64,000 bases of DNA, taken from positions 8,184,001 through 8,248,000 of the forward strand of contig NZ_CP050975.2 in the NCBI RefSeq assembly GCF_012273515.2. The letters run 5' to 3'. Numbering within the stretch: the stretch's first letter is position 1; every line of letters starts with the position of its first letter. Under the pieces are notes generated by a model. It saw only the letters and a program-made list of their open reading frames with translations. It searched no databases and was not told where the DNA came from. The stretch comes from Streptomyces sp. RPA4-2 (lineage in GTDB: Bacteria; Actinomycetota; Actinomycetes; Streptomycetales; Streptomycetaceae). This document shows, in pieces, positions 15,535 to 26,041 of the stretch. Both the position numbers and the translations under genes were made by a program.

Positions 15535-16380
15535 ATGAGGGAGCGGTTCAACAGGCTGGGCCTGGTCGGAGAAATGGCCGCCGAATTCGTCGGCACCATG
15601 GTGCTGATCCTCTTCGGATCCGCCGTGGTGGCCCAGGTGGTGGCCGGCGGCGCACTCACGACCCCGCCGGGCGGACTCGGCGACCACGACAGCATCTCCT
15701 GGGCGTGGGGCATCGGCGTCACCATGGGTGTCTACGTCGCGGCCCGCCTCAGTGGCGCCCATCTCAACCCCGCGGTGACGGTGACGCTGGCCACGTTCAA
15801 GGGTTTCCCCTGGCGCAAGGTGGCGCCGTACGCGCTCGCCCAGACGGCCGGCGCCTTCGTGGCGGCGCTCCTCGTGCGCTGGAACTACACCGAGGCACTG
15901 GCGAAGGCCGACCCCGGCCACACCTTCAAGACGCAGACGGTGTTCTCCACGCTGCCCGCCAACGGCAACCCGAACCTGCCGGTCCATGAGTGGGGCGCGT
16001 TTCGCGACCAGGTCATCGGCACCGCCCTGCTGCTGCTCATGATCCTGGCCATCACGGACGTGCTCAACACACCCCCCGGCGCCAACCTGGGCGCGTTCAT
16101 CACCGGTCTGGTCGTCGTGGGCATCGGTATGGCCTGGGGCACCAACGCGGGCTACGCCATCAACCCCGCGCGCGACTTCGGCCCCCGGCTGGCCAGTTAC
16201 CTCACCGGGTACCGCAGTGCGTGGCGGGATCAGTACGGAAACTTCTACTTCTGGGTGCCGATCGTCGGCCCATTGGTCGGCGGTCTGCTCGGCGGGGCGC
16301 TGTACAAGGGCGTCGTCGGACGGTTCCTGCCCGCGGCGGAGCCCGAGCCCGCCGGTCGTGTCCCGGCCTCCGAGGGCTGA
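15535..16380 (+). CDS. glpF: Aquaglyceroporin / glycerol facilitator
   Basis: A 281-residue MIP-family channel with six membrane spans and both half-helix NPA motifs: HLNPAVT (Asn78) and AINPARD (Asn210). Asp after the second NPAR is typical for glycerol facilitators rather than strict water channels, and the loop between the halves is long, as in GlpF. Located 23 bases upstream of glpK, so the pair forms a glycerol uptake and phosphorylation operon. No GylR-type regulator is next to it here, unlike the usual Streptomyces gyl locus. Confidence 0.9.
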   Translation: MRERFNRLGLVGEMAAEFVGTMVLILFGSAVVAQVVAGGALTTPPGGLGDHDSISWAWGIGVTMGVYVAARLSGAHLNPAVTVTLATFKGFPWRKVAPYALAQTAGAFVAALLVRWNYTEALAKADPGHTFKTQTVFSTLPANGNPNLPVHEWGAFRDQVIGTALLLLMILAITDVLNTPPGANLGAFITGLVVVGIGMAWGTNAGYAINPARDFGPRLASYLTGYRSAWRDQYGNFYFWVPIVGPLVGGLLGGALYKGVVGRFLPAAEPEPAGRVPASEG

Positions 16381-16403
16381 CACCTACGCAGAAGGCGGCA
16401 CCC

Positions 16404-17921
16404 ATGGCTGACTTCGTCGGCGCCGTGGACCAGGGGACCACCAGTACCCGGTTCATGATCTTCGACCACGCGGGCAACGAGGTGGCGAAGCACCAGCTGG
16501 AGCACACCCAGATCCTGCCGCGCTCCGGGTGGGTCGAGCACGACCCGGTGGAGATCTGGGAGCGCACCGACGCGGTGATCCAGAACGCGCTGCGGAACGG
16601 GAACCTGTCCGCGACCGACCTGGCGGCGATCGGCATCACCAACCAGCGCGAGACCACCGTGGTCTGGGACCCGCGCAACGGCCGCCCCTACTGCAACGCG
16701 ATCGTCTGGCAGGACACCCGCACCGACTCCATCGCCGCGGCCCTGGAACGCTCGGGCCGGGGCGACGTCATCCGCCGCAAGGCGGGCCTGCCGCCGGCGA
16801 CGTACTTCTCCGGCGGCAAGATCCAGTGGATCCTGGAGAACGTGGACGGCGTCCGCGAGGCGGCGGAAAAGGGCCACGCCGTCTTCGGCAACACGGACTG
16901 CTGGGTCCTGTGGAACCTCACCGGCGGCCCGCACGGAGGCATCCACGCCACCGACGTGACCAACGCCAGCCGCACCATGCTGATGGACCTGGAGACCCTC
17001 GACTGGGACGACGAACTCCTGGGATTCTTCGACATCCCGCGGACGATGCTGCCCACCATCAACCCCTCGTCCCACCGGGAGGCGTACGGGGTGACAAGCA
17101 CCTCCCCGCCCCTGCGGGCCGCCGTCCCCGTCACCGGGGTGCTCGGCGACCAGCAGGCGGCCACCGTCGGACAGGTCTGCTACGCGCCCGGCGAGGCCAA
17201 GAACACCTACGGCACCGGCAACTTCCTGGTCCTCAACACCGGAACGGAACCGGTCCGTTCGCAGCACGGCCTGCTCACCACCGTGGCCTACCGTTTCGGC
17301 GACAGCCCGGCGGTCTACGCCCTGGAGGGTTCCATCGCGGTCACCGGGTCCGCGGTGCAGTGGCTGCGCGACCAGATGAAGATCATCAAGGACGCGGCGG
17401 AGAGCGAGACGCTGGCCCGTACGGTCGAGGACAGCGGAGGCGTGTACTTCGTGCCCGCGTTCTCGGGCCTGTTCGCCCCGTACTGGCGCTCCGACGCACG
17501 CGGCGCGATCGTCGGCCTCGCCCGGTACAACGACAACGGACACCTGGCCCGGGCCACCCTGGAGGCCATCTGCTACCAGAGCCGTGACGTCGTCGAGGCC
17601 ATGGAACAGGACTCCGGCGTCCACCTCGACGTGCTCAAGGTCGACGGCGGTGTGACCGCCAACGACCTGTGCATGCAGATCCAGGCCGACGTGCTCGGCG
17701 TACCGGTCAGCCGCCCCGTCGTCGCCGAGACCACCGCGCTCGGCGCGGCTTACGCGGCGGGCCTGGCCACCGGCTTCTGGCGGAACACCGACGAACTGCG
17801 CACCCACTGGCAGGAGTCCAGGCGCTGGGAGCCGCAGTGGTCCGACGACCGGCGCGAGGAGGGCTACGCGGGGTGGAAGAAGGCGGTGCAGCGGACGCTC
17901 GACTGGGCCGCGGTGGAATAG
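16404..17921 (+). CDS. glpK: Glycerol kinase
   Basis: A 505-residue FGGY-family kinase that phosphorylates glycerol to sn-glycerol 3-phosphate. Start ATG 16404 follows GAAGGCGG. N-terminal ATP motif [17 protein letters not shown] (residues 5-20), substrate region [12 protein letters not shown], the FGGY signature area [19 protein letters not shown] and the C-terminal [20 protein letters not shown] are all present. Length is as usual. It is the second gene of an operon with glpF. Confidence 0.95.
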   Translation: MADFVGAVDQGTTSTRFMIFDHAGNEVAKHQLEHTQILPRSGWVEHDPVEIWERTDAVIQNALRNGNLSATDLAAIGITNQRETTVVWDPRNGRPYCNAIVWQDTRTDSIAAALERSGRGDVIRRKAGLPPATYFSGGKIQWILENVDGVREAAEKGHAVFGNTDCWVLWNLTGGPHGGIHATDVTNASRTMLMDLETLDWDDELLGFFDIPRTMLPTINPSSHREAYGVTSTSPPLRAAVPVTGVLGDQQAATVGQVCYAPGEAKNTYGTGNFLVLNTGTEPVRSQHGLLTTVAYRFGDSPAVYALEGSIAVTGSAVQWLRDQMKIIKDAAESETLARTVEDSGGVYFVPAFSGLFAPYWRSDARGAIVGLARYNDNGHLARATLEAICYQSRDVVEAMEQDSGVHLDVLKVDGGVTANDLCMQIQADVLGVPVSRPVVAETTALGAAYAAGLATGFWRNTDELRTHWQESRRWEPQWSDDRREEGYAGWKKAVQRTLDWAAVE

Positions 17922-17955
17922 ACCGCGCCCCAGCCGCCCGCCTCGTCCGGCGTCC

Positions 17956-17997
17956 CCACCGGTCAGCGCGCGCCCACCGGTCAGCGCGCGCCCACCG
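17956..17997. repeat. 21-bp direct duplication
   Basis: CCGGTCAGCGCGCGCCCACC-type unit appears twice back to back, overlapping the 3' end of the small membrane protein gene. Confidence 0.6.
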
Positions 17998-18334
17998 AGC
18001 CGAGTGTCACCACGGCCAGGACGACGACCGCGCCGAGCAGGAAAGCGGTGCACAGCCGGCGCCGCAGCGCGTGGTACGCCGCCTCGTACTCGGCCCGCAG
18101 TTCCCGGCCGCGCCGTGCCGTCCGCTCCCAGGATCGGCGTGCGAGCGCCAGGTGGTTGTCCACGTAGGCCTTCTCCACCTCCTCCCGCTGGGTGTCCGTC
18201 AGCCAGGCCAGGGACCGGGCGAAGCGAGCCGCCTCCGCCCGTCCCTCGGCGCGGGCGGCCTCGATGAGCAGATGGCCTTCCAGCTCGCTGACGAGGGTCC
18301 GCGGATCGAGCGGGCGGTCGTCCATGGCGGTCAT
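17981..18334 (-). CDS. Small membrane protein coupled to the oxidase subunit I gene
   Basis: A 117-residue protein with a charged, helical N-terminal 90 residues (many Arg/Glu/Ala, coiled-coil-like) and one C-terminal membrane segment ([17 protein letters not shown]). Its ATG overlaps the stop codon of the upstream cytochrome oxidase gene (ATGA overlap), so the two are co-translated and probably act together. No family recognised; an assembly or stabilising partner of the oxidase is a guess from position. Confidence 0.75.
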   Translation of the reverse strand: MTAMDDRPLDPRTLVSELEGHLLIEAARAEGRAEAARFARSLAWLTDTQREEVEKAYVDNHLALARRSWERTARRGRELRAEYEAAYHALRRRLCTAFLLGAVVVLAVVTLGSVGAR

Positions 18335-20016
18335 CGCAGCTCCCCGCGCGCCGTCTCCAACTGCGGGCGCGCGGCGTCGATCTCCGGGTGGTGGAGATCG
18401 AAGGCGGGAGATTCACTGCGGATCCGCGGCAGGGTGAGGAAGTTGTGGCGCGGCGGCGGGCAGGAGGTGGCCCACTCCAGTGAACGGCCGTAGCCCCAGG
18501 GGTCGTCGACGTCGACCTTCTTGCCGTACTTGGCGGTCTTCCAGATGTTGTAGAAGAACGGCAGGAGGGAGCTGCCGAGCAGGAAGGAGAAGATGGTCGA
18601 CACCGTGTTGAGGGTGGTCAGGCCCTCCACCGCCAGATAGTCGGGGATGCGTCGCTGCATGCCGTTCGCGCCCAGCCAGTGCTGGACCAGGAACGTGCCG
18701 TGGAAGCCCACGAACAGTGTCCAGAAGGTGATCTTGCCGAGCCGCTCGTCGAGCATCTTGCCCGTCATCTTCGGCCACCAGAAGTGGAAGCCGGAGAACA
18801 TCGCGAACACGACCGTACCGAAGATCACGTAGTGGAAGTGCGCCACCACGAAGTAGCTGTCCGAGACGGGGAAGTCCATCGGTGGCGACGCGAGCATCAC
18901 TCCCGTCAGACCGCCGAACACGAAGGTGATGAGGAAGCCGGTCGCCCACAGCATGGGGGTCTCGAAGGACAGTGAGCCCTTCCACATCGTTCCGATCCAG
19001 TTGAAGAACTTCACGCCTGTCGGTACGGCGATGAGGAACGTCATGAAGGAGAAGAACGGGAGCAGTACGCCGCCGGTGACGTACATGTGGTGCGCCCACA
19101 CGGTCACGGAGAGACCCGCGATCGCGATGGTCGCGCCGATCAGGCCCATGTAACCGAACATCGGCTTGCGCGAGAACACCGGGATGACCTCGGAAATGAT
19201 GCCGAAGAACGGCAGCGCGATGATGTACACCTCCGGATGGCCGAAGAACCAGAAGAGGTGTTGCCAGAGCAGCGCCCCTCCGTTCGACGCGTCGAAGACG
19301 TGCGCGCCGAATTTGCGGTCCGCCTCCAGCGCGAACAGCGCCGCGGCCAGTACGGGGAAGGCCAGCAGGACCAGTACACCGGTGAGCAGCACGTTCCACA
19401 CGAAGATGGGCATGCGGAACATCGTCATGCCGGGAGCGCGCATGCAGATGATCGTGGTGATGAAGTTGACCGCGCCGAGGATCGTGCCGAAGCCGGAGAA
19501 GGCCAGGCCCATGATCCACATGTCGGCGCCGACACCCGGCGAACGGACCGCGTCCGACAGCGGCGAGTACGCGAACCAGCCGAAGTCGGCCGCGCCCTGC
19601 GGGGTGAGGAAGCCGCCGACCGCGATCGTCGAGCCGAAGAGGTACAGCCAGTAGGCGAACATGTTCAGCCGCGGGAACGCCACGTCGGGCGCGCCGATCT
19701 GCAGCGGCATGATCCAGTTCGCGAAGCCGGCGAACAGCGGCGTCGCGAACATCAGCAGCATGATCGTGCCGTGCATCGTGAACGCCTGGTTGAACTGCTC
19801 GTTCGACATGATCTGCAGACCGGGCCGGGCCAGTTCGGCGCGCATCAGCAGCGCCATCACCCCGCCGACGCAGAAGAAGCCGAACGCCGTGACCAGATAC
19901 AGCGTGCCGATCGTCTTGTGGTCCGTGGTGGTCAGCCACTTCACCGCGGCCGTTGTGGGACGACGCGGACGCCCGGGAACGGCTGCGGGCGGCGTCGTGA
20001 CAGTGGTGCTCTCCAT
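18331..20016 (-). CDS. ctaD: Cytochrome c oxidase subunit I (aa3 type), stand-alone copy
   Basis: A 561-residue haem-copper oxidase subunit I with twelve membrane spans. Haem a ligand in [11 protein letters not shown], CuB/active-site region [17 protein letters not shown] (His-Pro-Glu-Val-Tyr), HHMYVTGG, and the double ligand HFHYVIFG are all present. It reduces oxygen to water while pumping protons. In Streptomyces the main ctaD lies in the qcr/cta cluster; here no subunit II, III or bc1 genes accompany it, only the small membrane gene that overlaps its stop. It is therefore likely a second paralogue. Start ATG 20016. Divergent from an ECF sigma factor gene. Confidence 0.92.
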   Translation of the reverse strand: MESTTVTTPPAAVPGRPRRPTTAAVKWLTTTDHKTIGTLYLVTAFGFFCVGGVMALLMRAELARPGLQIMSNEQFNQAFTMHGTIMLLMFATPLFAGFANWIMPLQIGAPDVAFPRLNMFAYWLYLFGSTIAVGGFLTPQGAADFGWFAYSPLSDAVRSPGVGADMWIMGLAFSGFGTILGAVNFITTIICMRAPGMTMFRMPIFVWNVLLTGVLVLLAFPVLAAALFALEADRKFGAHVFDASNGGALLWQHLFWFFGHPEVYIIALPFFGIISEVIPVFSRKPMFGYMGLIGATIAIAGLSVTVWAHHMYVTGGVLLPFFSFMTFLIAVPTGVKFFNWIGTMWKGSLSFETPMLWATGFLITFVFGGLTGVMLASPPMDFPVSDSYFVVAHFHYVIFGTVVFAMFSGFHFWWPKMTGKMLDERLGKITFWTLFVGFHGTFLVQHWLGANGMQRRIPDYLAVEGLTTLNTVSTIFSFLLGSSLLPFFYNIWKTAKYGKKVDVDDPWGYGRSLEWATSCPPPRHNFLTLPRIRSESPAFDLHHPEIDAARPQLETARGELR

Positions 20017-20121
20017 GCCCCGCCTGTGTCCGGCGCCGGGGCCACCGTCACACTTGGGGGAAGCGACGAGCGTCACATCGGCGGCTGTGACGACAGAGGG
20101 ACTGCCGGACACATACGGATC

Positions 20122-20685
20122 ATGAGCAACGACGAGACCTTCGCCGCTGCCTATCGCGAGCACTACTGGGCGGTCAGCCGCTACGTGGCGAGGCGACTGG
20201 ACGGCCGGAGCGGTGATGTGGAGGAGGTGGTGGCGGAGGTCTTCACCGTCGCCTGGCGGCGGCGGTCCGACCTTCCGCCGTCGCCGCTCCCCTGGCTCTA
20301 CGGGGTGGCGCGCCACTGTCTGGCCAACGTCGTACGCGGCTACGGGCGGCGCCGCAGGCTCCTCGATCGGCTGGGCAACGACGAGAGCGCGCACGGCAGA
20401 CAGGTGGTCGAGAGCCCCGACTCCGGGTCACCGGGCGACTGGGTGCACGAGGCACTGGCCCGGCTCTCACCGGCGGACCAGGAAATACTGCGCCTCACGG
20501 CCTGGGAGGAACTGGGCGTCGACGAGGTCGCCGTCGCCCTCGGCTGCGGCACCCGCGCCGCGGCGATGCGCCTGCACCGCGCCCGCCGCCGGCTCAGAGC
20601 CGAGATCGACCGTCCGCACCTCGCCGCGGTCCCCGGTACCGCGACGCCCTGCCACGACACCCCGAAGGAGCACGGCCATGGCTGA
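20122..20685 (+). CDS. ECF-type RNA polymerase sigma factor
   Basis: A 187-residue sigma-70 family protein with region 2 at about residues 10-75 ([32 protein letters not shown]) and region 4 at about 110-165 ([39 protein letters not shown]). Region 3 is absent, as in ECF factors. Start ATG 20122. The next gene overlaps by eight bases and, when its frameshift is mended, encodes the membrane CU044_5270-type partner usually found downstream of this kind of sigma factor. Confidence 0.9.
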   Translation: MSNDETFAAAYREHYWAVSRYVARRLDGRSGDVEEVVAEVFTVAWRRRSDLPPSPLPWLYGVARHCLANVVRGYGRRRRLLDRLGNDESAHGRQVVESPDSGSPGDWVHEALARLSPADQEILRLTAWEELGVDEVAVALGCGTRAAAMRLHRARRRLRAEIDRPHLAAVPGTATPCHDTPKEHGHG

Positions 20686-21648
20686 CGAACTCGACCTCCT
20701 GCGCCGCGCCAACCCGGTACCGTCCAACGACGGCCGCTTCCACGACCGGCCCCTCGACCAGCACGCCGAGCGCCGCCTCAGCCGGCTGCTGCACAGCGGA
20801 CGCCCCCGCCGGCTGCGCCGCTGGGTGCTGAGCGTCGGGACGGCCGCCGCCGTCGGCGTGACCGCCCTGACCCTCCTGCTCTCGGGGTCGGCCACCACCC
20901 CGCGGTGGCCGCGCCCCGACCCCTGCAGATCGAGTCCGGCTCCACCCCCGTCCCTCTCGGCCGGATCGCCGCACGGGCGGCCGCCGACCGCTCCCAGCGG
21001 CTGCGCCAGGGAACCCACACGCAGACCTGGAGCCTGAGCATGACCGCGGGCCCCGGCGCCCGGCCGGCGGTCACGCTGCCCGAGGAACGCGTGATCCGCT
21101 GGCGGGCGGACGGCAGCCACACGGAACTCGTCGTGGCCACCGACCCCCGCCGTCCGGGCGAGCCCGTCATCACCGGAGCCGACCCCGTCCCGCGCACCGT
21201 CGAGGACGGTCATGTGCTCAGCAGGCGGACCTTCCCGCCCAGCTGGAGCGATGCCCCACCTCAGGCCACCCCGCCGCGCGACATCGGGCGGCTGCGCGCC
21301 TACCTCGACGAACTCGACCCCACCGGACCGCTGGGCACGTCCCAACTTCTCGACGCGGTCAGTGAGTTGCTGGACAACTGGACCCTCGGTTCACGCGAGA
21401 ACGCGGCAGTGGTCCGTCTCCTCGCCGACGCGAAGGGGCTGCGTCCGGCCGGCGCGGTCACCGACCGGCTGGGCCGCCCGGGACAGGCGTACGTGTACGA
21501 GGACACCGCGCACGCCGTGCGCCGGATGCTGATCCTGAATCCGGTGACCGGCGCCGTACTCGGCCTGGAGGACACCGTCACCAAGGACGACGCGGAGTTC
21601 GGCGTCCGGGCCGGGGACGTGATGTCGTACAGCGCGTGGATGCGCTGA
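20678..21648 (+). pseudogene. CU044_5270-type membrane protein, broken by a one-base frameshift
   Basis: ATG 20678 opens a frame with a conserved start ([14 protein letters not shown]) and one membrane segment (VLSVGTAAAVGVTALTLLLSG), but it loses sense after SGSATTP near 20900. The remaining protein continues in the frame that has its own ATG-less GTG at 20905 and runs to 21648. Reading CCACCACCCC at 20892-20901 with one more C joins the frames as TTP-AVAAPRPLQ, giving about 323 residues with the extracytoplasmic domain intact. So one C has been lost in a C-run, either in the genome or in sequencing. The family normally pairs with ECF sigma factors, as here. Confidence 0.75.
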
Positions 21649-21740
21649 GCGCACGCCTCGGACACCGGGTCGACGGTCGGCGCCCGCCCGTGCCGGGCTG
21701 ATCCGGCGGCACGACGACCGCCGTCGGACCGCCGCCGCGC

Positions 21741-22667
21741 TCAACCGCCGCGCACGCCGGTCGTGGGCGGCGCCGTCGGGTCGGTCCCGGCCAGGAACGC
21801 CTCGGCCTGCGCCTCGACGGTGGCGGCGCCGGCGGCCCGCGCCCAGCGCGCGATCTCGCGGGCCAGCGCCGCGGCTCCGGGCTCGTCACCCGCGTCGCGG
21901 GCCAGGACCGCCAGGAGCAGTTGCTGCGAGAGGGTGCCGGGGACCGTTCCGGCGCGGGCGCCGAGTTCGGTCGCCCGGGTCCAGCGTTCCAGGGCCCGTA
22001 CGTGGTCACCGGCGTCGTGATCGTGATCGCCGAGGTGTCGCAGCGCCTCGCGCGACAGGAGGTCGTCGCCTGACTCGCCCGCGCGCAGGGCCGCCTCGTA
22101 GTGCGAGGGCGCGCACCCGCGTTCGGCGAAGAGGTTGTCGGCGATGAGGCCCAGGTACATCTCGGCCCAGCCACGGCGGGCGGTGTCGGGCGCCCCATCC
22201 CGCAGGCTCAGGGCGAAGCCGCGCAGCGAGGCGAGGGCGGCGGGGTCCTTGCCGTCGGGTCCGGCGCGGAACGCGCCGTCGACGTGCACCTGTTGACGGT
22301 AGCCGTGACGCAGCCGGAGGAAGTCCAGGTCCCAACGGCTGTCGAGGGGGGATCCGCCGATGACGTCCTCGGTGGGCCCCGCGACGCGTTCCCCGGCCAC
22401 CTCCTCGTCCATGTCCTCGACGGTCCTCCCGGCGGACGCGAGCCTCGCCGCCGCCAGACCGGTCCCGCCGAACCAGTCGCTCTCCAGGGCGACTTCGGCC
22501 GCCGAGACGGCGAGCCGGACGCGGGCCCGCGCATCGGTCACCTCCGCGGCCTCCAACAGGGCCATCGCGCGCTCCCATCGCCCCGCGATCCTCAACTCAT
22601 GTGCCGCTGACAGGAGTTCGTCGGCCGGCACGACCGCAGTGACGGTGTCGCTCGTGGTGTTCGTCAT
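21741..22667 (-). CDS. TPR-like protein divergent from a MarR regulator
   Basis: A 308-residue, Ala- and Glu-rich all-helical protein with repeated helix pairs resembling tetratricopeptide repeats (for example RWERAMALLEAAEV and HYEAALRAGESGDDLL). No catalytic motif seen. Start ATG 22667 lacks a good ribosome binding site, so it may be translated from a leaderless transcript. It shares a 59-bp control region with the MarR gene, which probably regulates it. Function unknown. Confidence 0.72.
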   Translation of the reverse strand: MTNTTSDTVTAVVPADELLSAAHELRIAGRWERAMALLEAAEVTDARARVRLAVSAAEVALESDWFGGTGLAAARLASAGRTVEDMDEEVAGERVAGPTEDVIGGSPLDSRWDLDFLRLRHGYRQQVHVDGAFRAGPDGKDPAALASLRGFALSLRDGAPDTARRGWAEMYLGLIADNLFAERGCAPSHYEAALRAGESGDDLLSREALRHLGDHDHDAGDHVRALERWTRATELGARAGTVPGTLSQQLLLAVLARDAGDEPGAAALAREIARWARAAGAATVEAQAEAFLAGTDPTAPPTTGVRGG

Positions 22668-22688
22668 GGCGAGGAAGGTAGTAATCGG

Positions 22689-22711
22689 GAAAACTATCCA
22701 CAAGAAAACTA
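22689..22711. promoter_or_regulatory. Direct repeats GAAAACTA, 15 bp apart, candidate MarR operator
   Basis: GAAAACTA occurs at 22689-22696 and 22704-22711 in an A/T-rich 35-base patch between the divergent MarR and TPR-like genes, just before the MarR ribosome binding site. Confidence 0.5.
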
Positions 22712-22726
22712 CTTTCGGAGGTGGGC

Positions 22727-23260
22727 ATGGGGGAGCACACGGGGGAGCCGTCCTCGACCGGGGACTCCGTCGACCGGCACGTGGCGCTCTGGTCCAAGGA
22801 GCTCGACTGGATGGACCCGGTCAAGGAGGCGATCTTCGTCCGGCTCGCGATCCTGGCCCGGCACGCCGCGCAGGCCCGCCGGGACACCCTCGACTCGGAC
22901 GGACTGCGCCACTGGCAGTTCAAGGTGCTCCTGACGCTGCGCAGGGCCGGGCCGCCGTATACGGCGAGCCCGTCGGATCTCGCCGATCGGCTCGGTCTGA
23001 CCCGCGGTGCCCTGTCGGCGCGGCTCGCCCCACTGGAGGACGCGGGACTGATCACCCGTACGCACCGGGCGGCCGACCGGCGGCGGGTGGAGGTACGGCT
23101 CACCGAGGCCGGATACGCCGCATTCGAACGGCACGCGGTGTCGGAGGACGAGGGTGAGAACGCGCTGCTCGCAGCGCTGACCGCAGCAGAGAGGCGGACA
23201 CTCGCAGACCTGCTGCGGAAACTGGTCGTGGCCGCCGAGTCCGGTGCGACCGCCCCATAG
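22727..23260 (+). CDS. MarR-family transcriptional regulator
   Basis: A 177-residue protein. ATG 22727 follows GGAGG (22717-22721) by five bases. Helix-turn-helix part at about residues 75-100 (YTASPSDLADRLGLTRGALSARL), followed by the wing (LITRTHRAADRRRVEVRLTE), both typical for MarR. Residues 1-70 and 120-177 supply the dimerisation helices. It probably represses itself and the divergent TPR-like gene through the AT-rich site between them. Ligand unknown. Confidence 0.88.
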   Translation: MGEHTGEPSSTGDSVDRHVALWSKELDWMDPVKEAIFVRLAILARHAAQARRDTLDSDGLRHWQFKVLLTLRRAGPPYTASPSDLADRLGLTRGALSARLAPLEDAGLITRTHRAADRRRVEVRLTEAGYAAFERHAVSEDEGENALLAALTAAERRTLADLLRKLVVAAESGATAP

Positions 23261-23268
23261 CCACCTTG

Positions 23269-23315
23269 GCCGAGAAGGTCCAGGTCAGACGGGAGGACAC
23301 CTGGACCTTCGGCCA
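23269..23315. terminator. Bidirectional terminator between convergent genes
   Basis: GGCCGAGAAGGTCCAGGT pairs with ACCTGGACCTTCGGCC (two-base bulge), lying exactly in the gap between the MarR and SnoaL-like gene ends. Confidence 0.75.
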
Positions 23316-23323
23316 GTTCCTCC

Positions 23324-23689
23324 CTACTCGTCCCATGCCTGCAGCAGCGTGTGTTCGACGATCTTGCCGTCCCGCAGCGACATCATCGAGCTGGCCAGTA
23401 CCCGCACGCCGTCCGGATAGAGGCAGGACTCGGTGAAGGCGACGTGGTCGCCCTGGATGACACACTGTTCGAGCTTGTGGACCATGTCCCGGCTGTAGAC
23501 GTCGTTCAGCATGTCGGCGATCTCGCCACGACCGTGTTTCACCATCGGGTGACTGGGCTGAGTGTTGCGGTCGACGATCTGTATCTCCGCGTCGTCCGCG
23601 TACAGCGCCAGCATCTCCGCCGCGTCGTGTCCTTCGATTCCGCGGCGCAGCGCTTCGGTGTCGAAGGCGGGGCCTGCCATGGTGCCCAT
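23324..23689 (-). CDS. SnoaL-like / NTF2-fold polyketide cyclase-type protein
   Basis: A 121-residue alpha+beta cone protein. ATG 23689 follows GGAGGT by five bases. Pattern of an N-terminal helix pair (RRGIEGHDAAEMLALYADDA) followed by EIQIVDR and strands with ADMLNDVYSRDM is typical of the SnoaL-like superfamily. These bind small ligands and include isomerases and cyclases, but also many stand-alone proteins of unknown use; no specific substrate can be named. Confidence 0.75.
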   Translation of the reverse strand: MGTMAGPAFDTEALRRGIEGHDAAEMLALYADDAEIQIVDRNTQPSHPMVKHGRGEIADMLNDVYSRDMVHKLEQCVIQGDHVAFTESCLYPDGVRVLASSMMSLRDGKIVEHTLLQAWDE

Positions 23690-23862
23690 GAATGACCTCC
23701 TCGAAAGGCCGCGGCCCGGTGAGGAGCGGGCCGCGAGGGGCCTCTCCTCCGAGACTCCTCCGCCGCACAGCTCACGGCAAGCCCAGCCCTCACGATGAGC
23801 CTCTCGGGTGAGCGGCGGGGTCCGGCCGTGACCGGGCGGGGTCCGGTGCCGTTGCTGAAGGC

Positions 23863-24159
23863 ATGATCTCAACACGACGTATGGTCGCCGCCGTTGGTCT
23901 CGCCGTCGGTGTCACGGGCCTGGCCGCGCCGATGGCCTCCGCGGCCGCCCCCGAGGTCCCGGACGCGGGACGACTGAACCCGATCACCCAGCTCGACACG
24001 CTCGCGACGAGCGGCCTGCCGGCCGAGCACCGGAACGACATCCCGCGGGTGGCCAACCAGCTGGCCGGGCTCAACCACCTCAACGATCTCAACCAGCTGC
24101 ACCAGCTCACCGACCTGGCCGCCCCCGTCACCGGGTTGCTGCCGGGCATCGAGGCCTGA
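23863..24159 (+). CDS. Small secreted protein with Leu/Asn heptad-like segment
   Basis: A 98-residue protein with a clear signal peptide (MVAAVGLAVGVTGLAAPMASA). The mature part of about 70 residues contains LAGLNHLNDLNQLHQLTDL, an amphipathic stretch with Leu every three to four residues, and ends APVTGLLPGIEA. This tail resembles the end of the GG-leader peptide at 1152-1367 (APVTGLVAGL), probably by composition. No Cys, so it is not a chaplin. No family recognised. Confidence 0.72.
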   Translation: MISTRRMVAAVGLAVGVTGLAAPMASAAAPEVPDAGRLNPITQLDTLATSGLPAEHRNDIPRVANQLAGLNHLNDLNQLHQLTDLAAPVTGLLPGIEA

Positions 24160-24180
24160 AACGGCCGACCGAGCCCCGCA

Positions 24181-24216
24181 GATCCTGCCCTCGGCACGCG
24201 TGCCGGGGGCAGGATC
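24181..24216. terminator. Terminator after the small secreted protein
   Basis: GATCCTGCCC and CGGCAC pair with GTGCCG and GGGCAGGATC in one long hairpin, between two convergent gene ends. Confidence 0.8.
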
Positions 24217-24286
24217 GCGTCCGCCCCTGTTCGCCCGGTGAACAAGCCTGCGTCCCGCGGGCACCCGGCGGCCACGGCGCGGAGCC

Positions 24287-26041
24287 TCAGCCCGCCGTGG
24301 CGAGGAACTGCGTGGCCGCCAGCTCGGCGTAGAGCGGATCTCCCGCCACGAGTTCCCGATGGGTTCCCACCGCGCGCACCCGGCCCGCGTCCATGACGAC
24401 GATGCGGTCGGCCATCGTGACGGTGGACAGCCGGTGCGCGACGACGAGGACCGTGGTCGTACGCGCGACATCGGCGACCGTGTCCCGCAGCGCGGCCTCG
24501 TTCACGGCGTCGAGCTGCGAGGTCGCCTCGTCGAGGAGCAGCAGGCGGGGGCGGCGCAGCAGGGCGCGGCCGATCGCGACGCGCTGACGTTCGCCGCCCG
24601 ACAGCTTGGTCCCACGATGCCCCACCAGCGTGTCGAGACCGCGCGGCAGCCGGGCCACCAGCCCGTCCAGACGCGTCGTCCTCACCACCCGGGTCACCTC
24701 CGCCTCGTCGGCCTCCGGGTTGCCGAGCAGCAGATTGTCCCGCAGGGAACCCGACAGGACCGGCGCGTCCTGCTCCACGTACCCGATGGCGGACCTGAGC
24801 TGCGACAGGTTCCAGTCCTCCAGCGGACGGCCGTCCACCGTGATCACGCCGGACTCGGGGTCGTAGAACCTCTCGATGAGGGAGAACACGGTGGTCTTGC
24901 CCGCGCCCGAGGGGCCGACGAAGGCCGTCATGCCGCGGGCCGGTACGGCGAACGTCACGCCGTGATGGACGTACTGCAGGTCGTCGGCGTACCGGAAGCG
25001 GACGTCGTCGAAGGCGAGCGAGGCGGGCGCCGAGCCGGGCGTCGGCAGCGGCGTGGGGAGCGAGGCCGGTTCCGCGGGCAGCCGCAGCGCCTCCTGGATC
25101 CGGGCGAGCGCCGCGGCGCCGGTCTGGTACTGCGTGACCGCGCCGACGACCTGCTGGATCGGCGACATGAGGTAGAAGACGTAGAGAAGGAAGGCGACCA
25201 GGGTGCCCACGCCGATCGCGCCGGTCGCCACCCGGGCGCCGCCCACCGCGAGAACCGTGATGAAGGCGATCTGCATCGCGAGCCCCGCCGTGTTGCCCGC
25301 CGCCGCCGACCACTTGGCGGCCCGCACGCTCTGCCGCCAGGACTCCTCGGCCGCCGCGTGGATGGTCTGCTCCTCGCGGTGCTCGGCCCCGGACGCCTTG
25401 ATCGTGCGCAGTGCGCCGAGGATCCGCTCCAGCGCGGCGCCCATCACGCCGACCGCGTCCTGAGCCCGCTTGCTGGCCCGGTTGATGCGCGGCACGATCA
25501 GGCCGAGCACCGTTCCCGCGCACAGGATCACCCCGAGGGTGACGCCGAGCAGCACCACGTCGACCAGCCCCATCATCACCACCGTCGCGACGAGTGTGAG
25601 GCCGCCGGTGCCGATGCCCACGAGCGAGTCGGTGGTGACCTCGCGCAGCAGTGTCGTGTCGGAGGTGATGCGGGCCATCAGGTCGCCCGGCTCGCTGCGG
25701 TCCACGGCCGGTATGCGCAGCCGCAGCAGATAGGACGACAGGGCGCGCCGCGCGCCGAGGACCACCGACTCGGCGGTGCGCCGCAGCACGTACGAACCCA
25801 GCGCGCCCACCGCCGTGTTGGTCACCACGAGCGCCGCCATGCCGATCAGCGCCCGCCCGATGGGCCGGTCGTGCGACAGGTCGTCGATGAGTCCGCGCGC
25901 CACCAGCGGCAGCAGCAGACCGGTGCCACCGGTCGTCAGCGCCAGCAGGGCGCCCGCGAACAGGGCCCACCGGTGCGGGCGTACGTATCCGAGAAGCAGC
26001 CGCCAGGCGGGTGGTTCGGCTTGCGTCCCTGCGATGGTCAC
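24287..26041 (-). CDS. ABC multidrug-type exporter (fused membrane and ATPase domains)
   Basis: A 584-residue half-transporter that would work as a homodimer. Six membrane helices in residues 20-310, then an ATPase with Walker [11 protein letters not shown]-loop, signature KLSGGERQR and Walker [13 protein letters not shown] 26041 is the start, with AAGGAG close upstream. Sequence style is that of LmrA/MsbA-like exporters of Streptomyces; substrate unknown. It is a single gene, not next to a second half-transporter. Confidence 0.9.
   Translation of the reverse strand: MTIAGTQAEPPAWRLLLGYVRPHRWALFAGALLALTTGGTGLLLPLVARGLIDDLSHDRPIGRALIGMAALVVTNTAVGALGSYVLRRTAESVVLGARRALSSYLLRLRIPAVDRSEPGDLMARITSDTTLLREVTTDSLVGIGTGGLTLVATVVMMGLVDVVLLGVTLGVILCAGTVLGLIVPRINRASKRAQDAVGVMGAALERILGALRTIKASGAEHREEQTIHAAAEESWRQSVRAAKWSAAAGNTAGLAMQIAFITVLAVGGARVATGAIGVGTLVAFLLYVFYLMSPIQQVVGAVTQYQTGAAALARIQEALRLPAEPASLPTPLPTPGSAPASLAFDDVRFRYADDLQYVHHGVTFAVPARGMTAFVGPSGAGKTTVFSLIERFYDPESGVITVDGRPLEDWNLSQLRSAIGYVEQDAPVLSGSLRDNLLLGNPEADEAEVTRVVRTTRLDGLVARLPRGLDTLVGHRGTKLSGGERQRVAIGRALLRRPRLLLLDEATSQLDAVNEAALRDTVADVARTTTVLVVAHRLSTVTMADRIVVMDAGRVRAVGTHRELVAGDPLYAELAATQFLATAG

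Noticed and set aside
16245..18416. 723-codon minus frame opposite glpK
   Set aside because: Antisense to a fully conserved glycerol kinase; GC-rich shadow.
23863..24159. Chaplin or rodlin
   Set aside because: Lacks the Cys pair and the chaplin domain; only signal peptide and Leu-rich segment seen.
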